From contig CM041115.1 of the NCBI GenBank assembly GCA_023079485.1, forward strand, positions 46,060,305-46,124,304: a DNA stretch of 64,000 bases, in the 5' to 3' direction. Position numbers and translations under genes: made by a program. Under the pieces are notes generated by a model. It saw nothing but the letters and a program-made list of their open reading frames with translations, was not told the origin of the DNA and made no database searches. This DNA comes from Archilochus colubris. Lineage: Eukaryota; Chordata; Aves; Apodiformes; Trochilidae. Positions 35,018 to 49,440 of the stretch are shown one piece after another. Numbering within the stretch: the first letter of the stretch is position 1; every line of letters starts with the position of its first letter.

Positions 35018-37803
35018 GAAGCAAATGGTAAATCACTGATTTCAATATTCAGCTTCGGATGTGACTGCCCTAAAATTGCCACTGGAATCCTGGGCAGTGG
35101 TTGACATGAGTTAGTAATACTTTCAAGTACATACCTAAAATAAGCTACTTCTAATGTGAAGTCTCAGAAAATGTTTTGCTGTAGCATTTACAGAGCATAG
35201 AAAGGAAAGTCACATGAGTAATGTAATTTTTGGTCAGAGTGACAACCTGCATGCACCTAGTAGGCTGTTTTTGTTTTTTTTTCATGTCTTGTTACTTGTA
35301 TGGGACTTAAAACACAAAGACTCACTCTCTTGTGATAAAGCACAGTGTGGTGAATTGCTGTAGGAAAATCATTCAGGAGCCTGGCATTATGTTTTCCTTC
35401 CACAAGTAATCCCTGTCAGAAGTGTAATACCAGATTGTCATTCCTGTGAGTGAAACATTGAAGGGGCCAGTCAACAGTGGTCTGCTGCACAGCCCAGGAG
35501 AACAACCTCCAAGATCATTTGCCATAAACTCTTGCTGAACCTAGTAAAATATTGGCCACTCTACATGCTGCAGTAGACGAATGTGACCTACATCTATCTT
35601 TCATATTATAAGTATTTTCTGTGATTTAGGGCGTTCATTGCTTCCTTTTGCTGTCAAGGAAATGGAGGAACTACATTTCAGTAGCACTTTACAGAATGTA
35701 CTTATCTTCAGTCATTGCTGTAAATATGCAGTGTTCATATTCTCACTGTGGAAAATAAATCAGAATGTTTTGCCAGTTAGCTCACTCAAGTCTCAACTTA
35801 AGTTATGACTAGTGTCAGTTTTTCCCTTGTTAACAAACTTCTTAGCTACACTACATTTTTAATGCATTTGACTGTTTCACAGTTATAGTTAATAAAGAAG
35901 CATTGGATAAAATCAAGGTGTGCCGAGTAGCATTTTTGTGTTTTATTTAGAACAGCGTGGATCCCATAAATAATAATAGTGGGGTTTGTAAAGAACCTAG
36001 CCCCTGCAGTGCTTAAAGCCCTGAACAGAGAAATGAATGTGGGATTAGAGGTGTCAGTCATTGGCATATAATGACAAATAAACAAATGAAACGTGAACAG
36101 ATGGAACCTAGAGAGAATGAAAAGGAAAACAATAAAGAAAGGCCACAGAACTAACATGTGGGAAATAGCTTAAAATCAGGTATAGCTAAAAGGAGATCTT
36201 CAAAGGTGGAAAGGGATGAAAGGAGACAAAAGAAAGGCAAAAGCATGCCAAATAGTCTGCTGCAGCAAAAGCACGGCTAGCTTTCAGGCACTGCTGAAGT
36301 GTATAGCCCCAAGTGCACTCACTCACAGAACCTGGGGTATGACTCTAGACTTTTGGTACCCCTAAGATGGTAGGATGATGTTAAGAAACAAGACATTACA
36401 GTATCGGCATGTCCTTAGGTCTACTTTGCAAATGCATCTGGCATTAGCAGTACTGTGATTTACTTTCAAAAGATGTCAAAGATGAACACCAACATCCCTG
36501 TCTTCTCAGCCCTGGGGTTACTTACCCACTGTTGAAAAAAACCCCTTAATTACCCTACAATGCAGCACATCTGACTTGCTGGGGTTGCTTGCAAACTTGG
36601 GCTTCTGGGACATCTTTGGCTTCAGGACTCTGGCTGTCATGGAGGGGGCAATGCACAGACTTACTGAGGCTCCTGGTTTAGCAGTCATGGTGCATTGGGT
36701 TCATACAAACATGAAGTGAGTTCTCTAGGAGGCTGCTGACTCAGCATTCTCTAGTAATTAAACCAGATCAAAATAGGAGGTTGTGCCTGGGAGGTCTGGT
36801 GCTTGTGTGCAGTCCAGAGGGTGGCCATATGGATAGATAGATGGTGTTGTGATGAGACACACTATGTGGAAAACGATGAATATTAAGAGATAGCTGCGTA
36901 CTTGGGGCACATCTGAGTGTGCTTATACAAATGGGGAGAGAAGGAGAAACACAGAGAAGAAGCGTCCAACCAACTCTTTGAATACCCTCTTCTCTTGCCT
37001 GTGGGCACTGCATCTCTGCTGAGGTAAACATATGGTAGTCTACATAAAACCTGACTTTCTGCTGTAATCCTTCTCTTTTCTATTCTTTCTATCCACCTTT
37101 TTGTTCTTTTTCTTCCTTCTGAGTCTGTCACCACCCCTTTGCCCTTCTGAGAACACCCTTTTCCCCCCCCTTTCTTCTGCCTCTAGCACTCGTTTCCTTC
37201 AGCACCCTTACCACCACTGATCCCTTTTCCAACCCTTCATTCCATTGTTCAGCCATCAGGAAACATCACTCAGACAAAACGTTGCTCCTTCCCCAGCCAA
37301 GATGGTTCTGTGCAGTCGAGATGTGCAGTCCCCCTTGTACCACTGCTCTCCCCCACAACCCTGGCAGGGTTCAGGTGGCACCTCTGCCCCTCCTCATGTC
37401 ACCAGCAACACCAGCAGCACTGGTGCTGCACGGAGCCAGAAGAGAAGGGGCTCAGCTCCTCCTCTGCCTTGGCTGCTCTGCCACAGGGAGCAGGGCTGTG
37501 GGGAGTTCAGTGCCAGCAGCTGCTGTGGGGAGGGAGTGGCTGGAAACAAATCACCCTTACCACATTTCTGCAGCAAAACCTTGAACCAGAACATACGTGG
37601 TGAGCTGACTAATTTGAAGGCAACTGGTTTACGTGGGTTTGGACTTCTACCAAAAATCCTTACTCAGCCCTCACCACAGTCCTTCATATTGTGTCCATAG
37701 AGTTATGGAAACAAAAAGTTAATTGCTTGGGTGTTTCCAGAACTGCTTTGATACTTAAGATAACACACGAGGAAGTGTGTTGGCAGCTAAACGTAAGTTT
37801 TTG

Positions 37804-37821
37804 TTTTTTTTTTTTTTTTTT
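37804..37821. repeat. Poly-T tract
   Basis: An uninterrupted T run of 18 bases. Confidence 0.9.
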
Positions 37822-40800
37822 ACATCCTTGGTTTATAGTACACAAATGTTATTTTTATTTAAAAATTCTTCCTGGTCATTACAGTAACTGGTAGATCTCA
37901 TTCAGACTGAATACAGAGGCTTTCTCCTCTCTGCAGCAGTCACAGCCCTATCTGGCACACTCTAGGACAGCACTGAGAGCTGCAGTATATCCATGCTGGG
38001 GGAAAGTAGAAGACTGTATTGTCCAGGTCTAGTAGTCTGACACTGGTAGCAGTAACAAATAGTTGCATATTACAGAAAGACATGGTCATAAGTGATCAAA
38101 ACAGAGAAATTTAGATGCTAGCAGATATCAGAAAAAGCATGCAGAATGCTCTTTGATTTAAATATGATGAGTCTGTGAACTCTGATTCATCTCTCTGAAG
38201 GAATGAGGATAGTGCTGCCAAGACAGTAGTGTTTTTCGGCAGTTTTAAGAAGGCATCTTATTAATGATGAAAGTGGTCAGTCTGAAATAGAGGGACAGTG
38301 CCACTAAATTCTGCAGTTTTTACTTAACCCCAACTAAACACCAAACTTGGAAACAGCAAAAAAAGAGAAGTGATAACTCTGACTGAGTGGGAAAGTAAAA
38401 GGAGATCAAATGAGATGAGCTGAGAAATTTGCTGAAATCTGGTCTGAGACAGTCAGCCTGTAAGTATGCCTAGGAGGACTGAGAAGGACCACCTTAGAAC
38501 TTGGTTGTCTCTAAAAAGTATTCTTAAAATTTCTAATAATAATAAGAATTTCTTCTCTACGCTTCCATATGATCAGTACCTAAGATATGTAAAAATATGC
38601 ATTAGCTGAGCCTTTATCTACACTTCTTGTCAAGAAGGAACAAAATTTTTTAATCTGCTGTTTCCCCAAAGACATAATGAGATCTTTGTCTCTGGAGATT
38701 ACAGAATTCTACTGGGCATGGCCCAGCAACCTGACTTCACTTCAAAACTGGCCCTGCTTTGAGCAGAGTATTGGACCACAAACATCCAGTGGTCCCATCC
38801 AACTTAAACTGTTCCATGTCTCTACAGGTTTGCACTACCCACTTTCTTATATAGTTTTGACAACAACAGTGACAACAAAACCCCCCTCCACATTAAAAAT
38901 AGGAACGAAAAACTAGCTAGAATTAATTTGTCTCTTTGCTGCTTAGTTTGACAGTGCATACCAGCTCCAGGCATGTGAAAAGGTTCACTGAGAAACATGA
39001 GGTGAATGGGTATTATGTGAGGAAGATGTAGTACTGCCTTATCCTTCCTCTTCTCCAGAGCTGGACATAAGCTTCTAAGTAAATTTTTTAGTTTCCTTCA
39101 GAAATCTGGGATAAACAGAGGGTAGTACCCCAGATCATTAATCTCAGATCAGGAATTTCTACTTCCTCTCATTTGGGGGCACAAAAATTTTATACTCTAT
39201 CAGAATCCCTGTGTTCACTGTGAAGCAAAACAAATAATTAATGAAAAGAGTCTGGCCTCATCTGTGTAAAGGATGGCACATGTGTACTTACAGGTGAAAC
39301 TGGGATCAGGTGGTAGGAGCTATTTTTATCTAATGGCAGATGACATAAAAATCTTTGTGACAGCTCAGCAGTTTGTATTGTGCTTAACAGCCAGACAAAT
39401 GCTAAGGATATTTGAATGTTATAATGAATGAGCAACAAGGAAAAGAGTGTTTCTAGCACTACAATGAAATGGTAAATATCAGGCTGGCAAATAAATCTCT
39501 TATGTCAGTACTCAAAACTAAGCAAGCTCTGCTGCCCTAAAGAGATGCCAACTACCCTCACAGACTTTTGTGTGCTGTGCCACTGCGCAGTCTGCATAGA
39601 CAAAAATAACAGTAATCCTGTATTTACATTTACAGAGGAGGAAATGGCTCCCTGGAACAGGCCCGGGAGATTTTAGACTATGAAAGGAAATGTTAAATGC
39701 TAAATGACAGTCTGTTTTTCCCAGGGGTTTCAAGCATCATTCATTCATTCTTGGGTACACACTAGCATGGTTGTTGACACAAAAAGCATTGGGCTTTTTT
39801 TTTTTTTTTTCCTTGGGATTAGCTTATTTAATGTATTTGTTCATTTATTTCAGCTGTAGAAAATGTCACTGGACAGTTATATGTGGCATTTATCAGTGAC
39901 TGAGATTTTGAATTTAAAAAAAAAATCAATTGAATTATAAGAAAGCATGATATGCACATTGATTTTTCATTATTGGTCCCTTTCTTTTATAACAAATGCA
40001 GAGGCAAATAGTATGGAAATATAAATTATAATTTCTTCCTCATCCCTTTCCCATTGGTGCATGGAACAGAAAGCCAGGAACCTAGTGTGTAGAAGTAGTA
40101 CTCTGTCCTGTCCACAGTGTCTCCAAAAATCTTGAAGAAGAGTCTTCAGTCAGGAGAGGACAAGGAGGCATTAGTTTTTATAATGTTACAACATTCAGAC
40201 CCTACCTTGCCAACAGTTTACTTGTCTGTGGAACAGAAGATATTGAAGTCCAAAGTTCCTTGCCACAGAGACCTGCAGTGATGCTTAACTGTTTTTATGG
40301 ATAGTTCTGCTGATCTGAATTGACTCTTGCTTTTTCAGTCTCTGCTGTGAGTCTTCAAAAGTAAATATTCTTCTATTTTCTCCTTGTCTGTATGCCAGAG
40401 GAATCTACATGCCTCAAGCTATGTATTTTCCAACTTAAGTTAACAATGTACCCGATGATTAAGTACCCAGTGTGTGATGGAAACATTAGTGTGCCATGAA
40501 AATTGAGAGGTTGCTATGTGACTATTTCTTTCAACCTGGTCATCTGCGGTTGCTTCCTAGTGTTTGATATGCCAAATTCTTTTGCAGTAATGATGGTTAA
40601 TCAGTCTTTAAAGGACCAAACTCCCTGCAGTGGTGATGGTGTAGCTTTAAATATATCCTATGTAATCCTCTAGTTCTGTCTTTAATCTGTTCTGTTTTGT
40701 CAATCACCCTCTTCTTGCTATAGATTGGATCAGAACGATACCGCTTGGGATGGGTGCAGCTCTAGTTACAGCCTTTTCATTCCTGGTTTCTCCATTTACA

Positions 40801-41311
40801 AATCAAGCTTATGAACATGTGTATTTGCTGCCTGTGGGGTATTATAAATTCCTCCAGAGCAGATGCAGAAAGTAGTTCAGCCCTATTGTTTCATAGGAAA
40901 TTACAAAGCTCACATTAGGAGCATGTACTTGTCTTAAAGGGGTCAATGGCAAGTCGTCATTGCTGATGATATTGGAAACACAGCAGATAAAATGCATTTC
41001 ATGTTATGAAGAAGACAAACAGCAAGCGTAATGCAAGTGAAGACAGATAGCTTTTCCTTCACCAAAATATCTATTGCCTCTGGACAAACTACTTTACTTA
41101 AAAAAACTCTAAATCTAACCTATGGTCTCATATTACCTTTAAAAGGAAAAATAAACTCTGGAAAGTAACATAAAACATTCTCTAATCAAAACTATTTCAT
41201 CACAGTCAAACAGCTCCAACTGGTTAACAAAAGCTTTTCATTTCCCTTAATGATGACAAGCAGTGGAGATTCAGAAAGTCAGATTAGTTCTTGGAAGGGT
41301 CGAAGGTAGCT

Positions 41312-41372
41312 AACAACAAAAAAAAAAACAAACACAAAACCCCAAAAAACAAAAAACCCAAACAAAAAAACA
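41312..41372. repeat. A-rich (CAAA/CCCAAA) low-complexity tract
   Basis: About 60 bases made almost only of A with interspersed C on the + strand. Confidence 0.9.
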
Positions 41373-43133
41373 GGTGAGAAAGGAAGTTTGTCAAGCCCCA
41401 GCTGGGAATTGTTTTATGAACTGTTTCAAGCTCAGCCTTCATAATTTGACTCATTGACTAGCCCTGAGGACTCTGTTTTACCCAAGCATATTTTCCATTA
41501 TGTGTTTAAAGTTAGAATTTCGTTTAACTTTTAACCTCAACACAAGCCAGTCTGCACTATGACTGTTCCAGTAAGTATCTGGAGAGATCTCTGGAGATTC
41601 GCTGCCCTTGGTGGGAACAGCATTCTCCATTTTCTGTCATGTGTAACAAGTAAAGAAAAGCAGCCAAGAAAATGTAACATTCAGCCTTTTTTCTGTCTCC
41701 CACATAGTCTGTCTCCTTAAGCACTTCCTCTGAACAGAGTTTTCATGTTGCTACATGTATTATCTTCTTCCTTCTCTTTCAGGAAGCTGTCTGTCATACA
41801 TTCATTTAGGTAGCAAAATTTACTGCAGTACTCAGGACTTTCTAACCCATTTAGCATTCTGATTGTGCTCTTTACATCTGATAACATCAGACAGCTAATG
41901 CAAAATATTCCAAAGTAACATTTCTCTCTGCACACTCTCCACCCCCTCTGCCCCTATTTGTGAGCTCTTCTAGGAATTTTTTTTTCCTAGCTGGATTCTG
42001 AGGAACAGTGTTGATACAGTGTATATGGTGGCCTGGGTAGTGATGAGCATAAACAACCCCAACAAAACCAAAGTGAACAACAACTGTAAAAGAGACAGTT
42101 ATAGAAAAGTAAGTTTTTCAGGTCTCTATCTGCATCACCAACAGTTTTTTCACAATCTGAACAAAAGGAGGTTTGGTTACATCACCATAGTTTCCAAGGA
42201 ACAGGCATCACTGTCCATGCACAGTTAGCAGTAATTAGGATGTCCAAAGCAGCCAGGATAAGGGACACAGTCACTGAGCCAGTACTGTGCTCTTTCCCAT
42301 GCAGATGGTCCAGACAGCTCCAGATGAAGGTCCAAGATAGGACCAATACTAACAGATATGTACCATGTTTCCTGTTTGTAAGTTGATGCTTTCCAGCACT
42401 CCCAATCCACTGGCAGCCACTGCACTTAAATTCACAAGCCTGGTGAGGATTCTTTTGTCACAGTAGGGTGTGACACAAGACTTCACTGCAATTCTGATAA
42501 CACTTCTATCACTAGTCTAAGAAATTGCCTTGAGATTTTGTCAAGGTTAAGTTTAATTTCTGCATTAAAAATAAATTAAAAAATTTCACCTTGTCCAGTG
42601 ATAAGGTAAAGAAATTAACATTTCAATTTTTTTTTTTTTTGTAATTTTAAGAATTTAATAAAGAAAAAGGGTTTATTTTCCGTCTCAATGAATTGCAGTC
42701 CAAAAAGCATAGCTTTTATGACAAAATCAGACTAGAATGGGTCCTGGAGACATCAATTTGCCCTACAATTTAGAGAGTATTGTTCCTTTGCCAAAGTGTG
42801 TAATTTGATTGCAAAGTTCTCTGAAGATTGAAAAGCCAGAGCTGCCACAATGACTTTTCAAAAGAACTGCTTATTATCCCAGAACCCTCTGCTCAGGTTT
42901 CTCACTCTTTACCCACAGAAGTCCAAACTCTTTTCACGCCCAAGAGGTATGAACATGCTGCATCTTGTGATGGGGGCTATTTTTCTACTGACTTGTCTAA
43001 GGACAGACTTAGATCTTGAATCCATAAGAATGGTAAGGGAGAAGGTAGCTGAGCTCATTTAAAGGGCAGCTGAGTAGACCAAAATATTCTACACTGACCT
43101 ATCAGAAAATTATTTCTGTAACTGAGATGCTGC

Positions 43134-43153
43134 CTGCTTCTGCTTCTGCTTCT
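43134..43153. repeat. (TGCTTC)n short tandem repeat
   Basis: About three tandem TGCTTC hexamers. Confidence 0.85.
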
Positions 43154-46038
43154 GAAGACTTTAATTTCTGTCACACAGAACTGTCACTGGTTGCCAGGTT
43201 TTAGCCAGTTCAGGGAAAAAAATGAAGCCAAACCAGGAGCCTGGTTATAATTCCCTGAATGATATTTCTCAGTAGAAAATTCTGAGGCTGCAATCAGTCT
43301 CTGGAACTGCTTTGACATGTGTCAGCTAAGAACACTTTACAGTGTCTCCTGACCCCACTCTTCCTATCATCTCATTGACATTAATGTAGAGGCATGGCAA
43401 AGGAAAACTCTCCCGAAGGGCCCTCACAGAGAGCAAGGGGCTGAGTCATCCTTCAGAAGCTGCTTCTTGGAGCCCATTTCACCTAGAAATACGCTGCACA
43501 CATCATATGCTAACAAATAATTCAAGAACACTCCAATGGTTTCCACCTGTGGCTTGAAGGGAGTGACTGATGGTGGAAAGTACAATCAAGAGGAAAAAGG
43601 GGATATGGATTTTGTAAGTGTCCTGTCAGAGATGATGGATGCTGCAAGAGCATTTTGTCTTTTATTGCACATACTTACCTGACTGTTCTGCTTTTTGTTG
43701 CAGAGTGCACTGAAAAGAGAAGTCTTGCGTGTAACTCTAAAAGCTGCTGTTTTTCTTAATGCTGTCTATTTTTGTCTGCTGGTAAGGGTCTGCTGCCCAG
43801 CAAAAGGGAGCAGAATACTGTTTTTCTTCAGAAGAAACTGCGTGCATTTTTAGTAGATACAACCATAGGGGGACAAATTGCTTCCCCTAGTGTCAAGCAT
43901 AAGCAAACAATTTCTACAGAGAGATTCTAGGCTATGAAGATTATTTGTGAAAGCAGCCCTCATTCCAGCCCCAGCAGTGACAGACAGTGTCCCAGGTGAA
44001 GGAAAGTAAGCACCAAGGTAACCAAACACCTGATTTCCACCCACTACCCCCCTCCCAGCCCCCCCCGGCCTGCAAGAGAAGTGATATTTAGAAGTTGGGA
44101 GACATATGTCTTAGACTCTGACTTCTTTTTCAGTTATTTGTGTGCATATACCAAAAAGCCAATAATCTCTGAAGGGCAAACACCTCCATCAGAAGCAGGA
44201 GAAAAGGATATGAGGGTATTATCTTGTCACAGTGTTAAACCGGACAGCTTCTTGCCATTCTGGAAAAGAGGAGCTGACAAAGAGCTATGGTGTGCCATAT
44301 TGCTTTGTGGGGCTACATCTGATATTCTGAAATGTGAGGCTGTGGTTTGTATGCAGTTGGAACCCGGATGATGAAACCACTCCTTCTTCAATGAGATCAT
44401 ATTCCCCTGCTCCTCATATATCTTACAGAGGAGGCAAATAAATTGTGACTAGTAGAAGTACCTTGTTTCTTCAGGGCTAATAAGTTTGGACAGAGTTTTA
44501 AAATTATAATTACAATTACATTATAAAACAATGTGCAAAGAGAACTTACCACTGTTCCTACTCCTCTATGTCGTCTCTCCCAAAGCCCCTACTCTGTATG
44601 CAGAGATACTCCTTGAAAAGTTGAGAAGTAGAATTGTAATTAAAAATAAACAAAGTATTGCTTGGCTATGAATAAAGTATCAGGTCTGTTGTATTTCATC
44701 TGTGGTCAGGATAAGACTCTCTTGGGATTACTCCAGTCCTCAAAATACAGTTTTCTTATCCTATTCAAGACATCTTACTACATTCCTTGTTAAATGGAGA
44801 GATTGAATTTCATTGGGATTCTCAGTCTAACCTGACCTTTTTAAGTAAACCATAATAAAATCCACAAGATGAATCTGATACCATGAGGGTATCATAGGGG
44901 TATGGCATATTTGGGCCAGCAGGTTATATTCTTTGATATTTGTGGTGACAATTAATCTGTCATTTCTTTGCATCGTGCATGCCAATTTCAAGACAGCAGA
45001 CAAATCTACACAATCCCAAGCACTGTGAAATATTTGTAAAATTTCATACCCCCTTTTCCTTTTTTTCTGACCAAGAATAATTCTTTTCTTTCAAAGGTCA
45101 AAGACTGATATCCTATGTGGGGCTGGAACAAAAATCTACCTGTCCTCAAACTGTTAAATAATTATTTGCTTCTCTTCAGCTGCCAAACATGATCAGTTAG
45201 ACATTCTTATCAACTTTGTTGGCTGTGGAAGATATTTCTGGCAACGATATCTCTTCCTTTTTATGACTGGGTTGCAATGTGACATGATTTCATAGAATTA
45301 ATTTGGGTTTTGTCACGCTTACGTTGAAGTCTGTTGTAGTTTTGGCATGGATTTTAATAAAACCCAACCCAATCATTCTTTCTATTTCATGGCAAGGTTA
45401 AAAAAAATTTCTGAAGGCAGAGTCCAAAGTATTTAATGGTAAATGATAGGAGATTCATCACCAGGTTAGACACATGAAATGTGGCAGTCCACTTTGAGAA
45501 GTTACAAAACCCATTGCCTACCATCATTCTCTGCAGAGTATCTATTGCATCTGCCTGTCAGTTAATATGTAACTTGAATCTCTTGACAGAAGGAAAAGGT
45601 AAAATAAAACGCTGTGTAAAAATAACTGTGGACTTGCAATGTACCCAAATATGATACTCTAGTTCAAAGAATGGTGTTTGAACCAGAATACAGTTACTGA
45701 CAAACATGTTATTAATGATCAGCCATCAAACACTTTTGATTGAAGAGAGACATCCTGTAGAACTAGAGGAGGCCATTTCTCTTTATTTCCTTATGCTAGG
45801 AGAGAGAAAAAGAAATGTGAACTGCTTTTTAAAAAGATTAATTACACTGGCACTATATTTTTATCCTCTTTGGACATAATGAAAAAAGAGAAGCTGACTT
45901 AACTTGATAGTATTTTATCTATAAATGAAAGAAACTCCTTTCTTTCTAGGCTAAGGGAACAATTTATAATGTCACATGAAGCACTGCACTGAGAATTCCA
46001 GCTATGTTACAGCCATTTTTAGGACAATTTAAAGGGTA

Positions 46039-46075
46039 AAAAAAAAACCAAAAACAACAAAAGAAAAAATAAAAA
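46039..46075. repeat. A-rich low-complexity tract
   Basis: A runs broken by short C and G interruptions. Confidence 0.85.
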
Positions 46076-48230
46076 TATTTGACTTTGTTTGTCTTAGCTA
46101 GAGACACTTCAAATGCACTTGGGTAAGCCCATAATGAGGCAATGTTGCATAGAAGCCAGATGTAAGAGCCATCTTTTCAAAGGTATTCAGATGTCTTGGG
46201 AGACAGATGTATCTTTCTGAACTTTTCAGATACACCAAGACAAAATACAAGCTGAAGACCTACAATAAATGAATGGCAGACATCTATCTTGCTTAGATGT
46301 ATTTGGAAACCCCAGTGAGTCTGCAATCATATGCTTACATCCCTAGGCAGACCAGTAAAGACTGTTCAAATCCTGCCAACCCTGGCTCAGAGCTTGAGCA
46401 AAGCTGGGAGTTTGCATCATCCTGTGTGCCCTTGAGTATGGTGTCTGCCTTTGTCCTGTGTCAGCACAGATTTTGTGTGTTGACAATGGTCTGACTCTTT
46501 AACGTGTCTGATCCTTTTACATGTGACCCTGCACTCTCTGGTGTTTTGGATCCATGATGCTGGATCTATACCTTGCTAGCTCATGTGGTCTGGGTTTCCA
46601 CCTTAAGTCCTCTTGCTGGGTGGCTTTCCCAGCTTATACCTCAAGTTGTGAAATTCATTCTCCTTGTCCAGCAGGCAAGGCAGAGCTCAGTGAAGGACAT
46701 CAGTTATGAGTTAAAAAATAGAGGGAGAAGGGTCCAACCTCTGCAGGCCTGCTGAAGGTAGATCTGGCACTGACACTATGATGCATTTGTGGTTGGTTTG
46801 TACTTGTTGTGGCTGAGCTTCTCCAAGGATGGAAGACTGTGATGCATGAATAGATAAACTGTACATGTGCTGCGGCCCCTGGAGAGAAACTTCCCTTACT
46901 GTGGCTTGGAAAGTGTCTGGATTGCCAGTGATAAGACAGACCATGGGATGAAACTCCCCACCCTGGTGGGTGTGGTAAGGTAGAGATGAAGGTCATGCCC
47001 CTGTTCTCCTTGTGCCTGTACTCAGGCAGATAAAGATCAAACTGCATCATGCACAATAAAGATGCCAGTCATGCATGAAGAGCCATAATTACACACTCCT
47101 GAGCCAATGCAAAATTCAGCATGTGCAAAAGTCTACTCTTCCAAAATGATCCTGGCAGGGCACTGGCATACCAGAAAAAAAACAAATGTCACCTTTCCCT
47201 GTATCTGCTAGTTGTGGTGGCAGAGCTCAAGAGACAAATATATTTAGTGTTTTTTTTTTTTTCCATATGAAGTAGAGTGTTGTTTCTTGGGTTACACATC
47301 TTTGGCCAAGTCAAGCATTTCCTGCAAGGACTGGATATATTCATGCTCAGGCCCTGATCCTGCAATCTGATCTGACTGGAGGAGTTACATCTTGTGCAAA
47401 GATGAAAAGCCCTCACAGGATCTCTGCCTAGGTGAAAAGGTCTGCCAAGGTAGAACGGATTGCAGAACTGGAACCAGCAGCTGAAAACCAAAACTAACTC
47501 AGAATATAGTAGGTAGGAAAAAAAAAACCTTCCAGTCTTCAGAGGACCTTGAAAACCCACTGTGCTCACGGGAAAATAAATTTTCAATGGTTTGTTCCAA
47601 GAAAATCTTCTCAGAGTGTTCTGCTTTTTCAGGCTGACTTCATGTGTTTTATTACAATTTTTTCAGTTTTTACTTGGACAGTATTCCCCAGACTGTAGAC
47701 AAAGCTGCAATTTGAGATAATATTTTCCCTCTGCAAAACGGTTTGCAATTTTTCATTGTGTAAGGGGTTGCAGGCAGTCCTGAGATGGCTTGTGGAGAAT
47801 ATGATAAATTTGCAAGGCATACTGTACCTACAGAAAAAAGATAGAAAAGTTCCTCCACGCTTATTTTCTCCCCCATTTATAATCATTAGGCTTTAAATGC
47901 CCCATACATCTCTGTCATTTAGATAAGAGGCATTGATTGCTTAACTGCTGCTCAGGCATTTCATACACCTGGTTTTAGATGACATTTCAGGGCTAGAAAG
48001 AGAAGGAAGTAATGTAAAAAGTGTTCACAGTTTGCAATGTCAAATTTTATTACATAAAGTCATAAACAACCCCAATTAGTAGTAAGTAAGTTCATAGCCA
48101 GGGTTTTGAGCCAGCTCTGGCTTCATTAAATGTTTCCTGCAGTTGAGCAAGGCATTGGGATATATAAACTGAGCCCTGATTTATAATAAAACACAGTAAA
48201 GTTTTAGAAAAGCTTTGCTTTTCCTTCTCA

Positions 48231-49440
48231 TTGATTTCTTGTCAAGGTTCAGCAAAGCCAGAGGAAGGGGTTAAGTAGAGGTCTTGAGGGACTACTTGAC
48301 ATCTGCTACACTTGTGACTTTTTGATCTTGTTTTTTTTTCCCTTGCTTTGAGGGATGCCCTACAGTAAAGGCCATGTGTGTCTGCCTGTGGTTCCCTGAG
48401 ATGGCAGGGGCTAGGGGGGCACAGAAGCCAGGGGAGCAAAGAAAACAGCTTCTTGATGACAGATCAAATAAAGGTAAAAAAAAAGAGGAGAAGGGGGATT
48501 ACATGCTCTGTAATCATGATAATGGGAAGGAAAACACTGGGGGTCTCAAGTGTGAAAGCCTTTGTCCATAGGAATGTAAGCATCAAGGATGTTTTGATAT
48601 TATAAAACAAAACTTCACACAAGTGCTCTGGACAGCAGCGTTCATCTGCTCCTCTATGAGCAAGTGTAAAGACCTGGGCCTCACAGTTGTGTTTCACCTT
48701 CCTAGGCATGGCTGGCAGCCTGGGGGAGGCTGGGGCTCTGTCTTGGACCTGGCATCCTGGCAGAGGTCTGGGAACCCTGTGAGATGGGCTGGCTGCTTGG
48801 AGCAGGCCACCCATCTGAGAGAGAAAGCCACCAATGCTAGCTGGAAAACCTCCTGTGCTGGTTACTTTGGAGGGTTACATGTAACTTATCTTACACTTCT
48901 GCCTCCCAGCCTGTTTTTTTTTTCCATACTCCCTCAACGGCCCCACCAACTTGTGGACTCATTAGTGAAAAAGTGTGATCTACAAGAAGCCAGTTTAGCT
49001 ACTTAGATGAGGACGTTGCCAGAGAAGCTGCTGCTGCCATCATGGAGATGTCTGCCTTGGAGGCACCTGCTTTGCAAGTTTGTGCACTGAGATCTCTGAG
49101 ACCCATGAGGAGCCTTGAGTGCATGGAACAGCCCTCTTCAGACATGGCCTCTGGGCATCACAGCAGCAAACTTTCCCTGGTCTTCAGGTCTTGGAGTGCT
49201 GCCAAAGAGTGCTGGGCAGCTGCTGAGCATCCATGGACAGCCACATCAGGAAGAAAGGGAGTCTTCTTTGCTCCCTGAGCCTCCCACATCTTCTTGGATC
49301 ACCTTTTCACCTTGTGTGCTGCCCTGGGGGAACAACAGTGTTAACTTGCAAGTTTATTGTGATTAATTTTTTTTTTAATTTATTTTTTAATTTTTTTTGT
49401 GAATTAACAGTCTGTTTAACCAGTGGTTAACCCATTTCTC
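48231..49440. other. GC-richer patch of unknown origin
   Basis: This stretch is less AT-rich than its surroundings and has overlapping ORFs on both strands (48464-48814 minus, 116 codons; 48623-49006 plus, 127 codons; 49042-49278 plus). Its right edge (about 49360-49402) is a T/A-rich tract. The compositional step and sharp AT-rich edge could mark a decayed mobile element, but I recognise no family. None of the ORFs has a known domain. Confidence 0.35.

Larger units (their letters stand above)
35018..48230. other. Intergenic, nothing recognised apart from simple repeats
   Basis: A long AT-rich stretch with scattered simple repeats (37804-37821 poly-T, 39796-39811 poly-T, 41312-41372 A-rich, 43134-43153 TGCTTC units, 46039-46075 A-rich). 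A GC-rich patch at about 37240-37570 has three overlapping + frames (up to 151 codons) rich in Ser, Pro, Cys and Gly, without a domain. A second mixed patch at 46290-47050 has overlapping ORFs on both strands. No gene recognised. Confidence 0.55.

Noticed and set aside
47189..47587. 132-codon minus-strand ORF
   Set aside because: No domain or coding bias is visible, and it includes translation of an A/T-rich tract.
48623..49006. 127-codon + ORF
   Set aside because: It overlaps a 116-codon minus ORF and has no domain. It probably lies in a decayed repeat.
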